DNA of 13,163 nucleotides. It comes from Spirochaetaceae bacterium. GTDB taxonomy: Bacteria > Spirochaetota > Spirochaetia > Treponematales > Breznakiellaceae. This document shows, one piece after another, positions 13,059 to 13,163 of the stretch. The position numbers and the translations under genes are program-made. The notes under the pieces were generated by a model. It was given only the letters and a program-made list of their open reading frames with translations. It had not been told where the DNA came from and made no database searches. The stretch is taken from positions 1 through 13,163 of the forward strand of contig JAIRXO010000221.1 in assembly GCA_031268255.1 (NCBI GenBank), written 5' to 3'. Every line of letters begins with the position of its first letter. Position 1 is the first letter of the stretch.

Positions 13059-13163
13059 ATGGGAAACGAAGCGGGGAGGTACAATTTTATTCAACAAAAA
13101 TCAGGCTTGACCGCCAAAGCCTTTACTGAAAGCCTGGGACTTTCCATGTCTATGGGTTTCCAA
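13059..13163 (+). CDS. XRE-type helix-turn-helix regulator, N-terminus (cut by window edge)
   Basis: Thirty-five codons are present before the window ends. The sequence YNFIQQKSGLTAKAFTESLGLS (written here as positions 8-29) has the spacing of a lambda-repressor/Cro-type helix-turn-helix: an Ile-Gln-Gln first helix, GLT turn, AKAFTESLGLS recognition region. The ATG at 13059 is preceded by AAAAAGG at about 8 bases. A perfect palindrome just upstream suggests autoregulation. Such small regulators are frequent in prophages, integrative elements and toxin-antitoxin pairs, but the rest of the gene is needed to tell which. Confidence 0.55.
   Translation, partial: MGNEAGRYNFIQQKSGLTAKAFTESLGLSMSMGFQ

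Noticed and set aside
1..13163. CRISPR array, insertion sequence or transposase
   Set aside because: No regularly spaced repeats and no transposase or terminal inverted repeat pair were seen; the edge scars are inferred only from truncated genes and the tRNA remnant.

Overview
The window looks like chromosomal DNA from a host-associated treponeme (Spirochaetota), most plausibly a termite-gut type such as Treponema primitia. The reasons are roughly 50% GC coding DNA, an acyl-CoA synthetase / peptidyl-prolyl isomerase / QueH / PAS-sensor gene style typical of treponemes, and above all a catechol meta-cleavage operon. From memory, such genes have been reported in T. primitia, otherwise treated as an anaerobic H2/CO2 acetogen. 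The species is inferred, not proven.

Left edge (1-622): about 165 bases of AT-rich DNA carry a palindrome, a TATAAT box and a strong Shine-Dalgarno with no open frame behind it. They run into the broken 3' end of a TetR-family repressor gene (minus strand). That gene has an excellent promoter overlapped by its own operator and placed so close to the ATG that the mRNA would be leaderless. A long imperfect hairpin fills the next gap.

Housekeeping block (623-5010, all minus strand): queH (queuosine synthesis) stands first. Then a near-consensus promoter drives a tight three-gene unit: a long-chain acyl-CoA synthetase, a cyclophilin-FKBP dual peptidyl-prolyl isomerase with a lipoprotein-like leader, and a glycerophosphodiester phosphodiesterase-like protein. 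The junctions are ATGA and TAAATG, so translation is probably coupled.

Sensor (5177-6397, plus strand): a two-TM protein with an extracytoplasmic sensing domain and a cytoplasmic PAS domain but no output domain. It ends at a strong bidirectional terminator shared with the convergent operon.

Meta-cleavage operon (11306 down to 6478, minus strand): transcription order is ring-fission-product hydrolase, 2-hydroxypentadienoate hydratase, acylating acetaldehyde dehydrogenase, 4-hydroxy-2-oxovalerate aldolase, XylT-type [2Fe-2S] ferredoxin, catechol 2,3-dioxygenase. Together they take catechol plus O2 to formate (or another carboxylate from a substituted catechol), pyruvate and acetyl-CoA. The dehydrogenase/tautomerase/decarboxylase branch and any ring-hydroxylase are absent here. 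All recognisable catalytic residues are intact.

Right edge (11470-13163): a divergent DUF4143-type AAA ATPase, then a gene-poor scar. The scar holds a tRNA-Leu(CAA) remnant that keeps the anticodon loop, variable arm, T-arm and 3' acceptor but lacks the D-arm, directly abutting the first ~29 codons of a gamma-glutamylcyclotransferase-like gene. Beyond it, a perfect 17-bp palindrome precedes the start of an XRE-type regulator that runs off the window. This looks like the footprint of an integration or recombination event.
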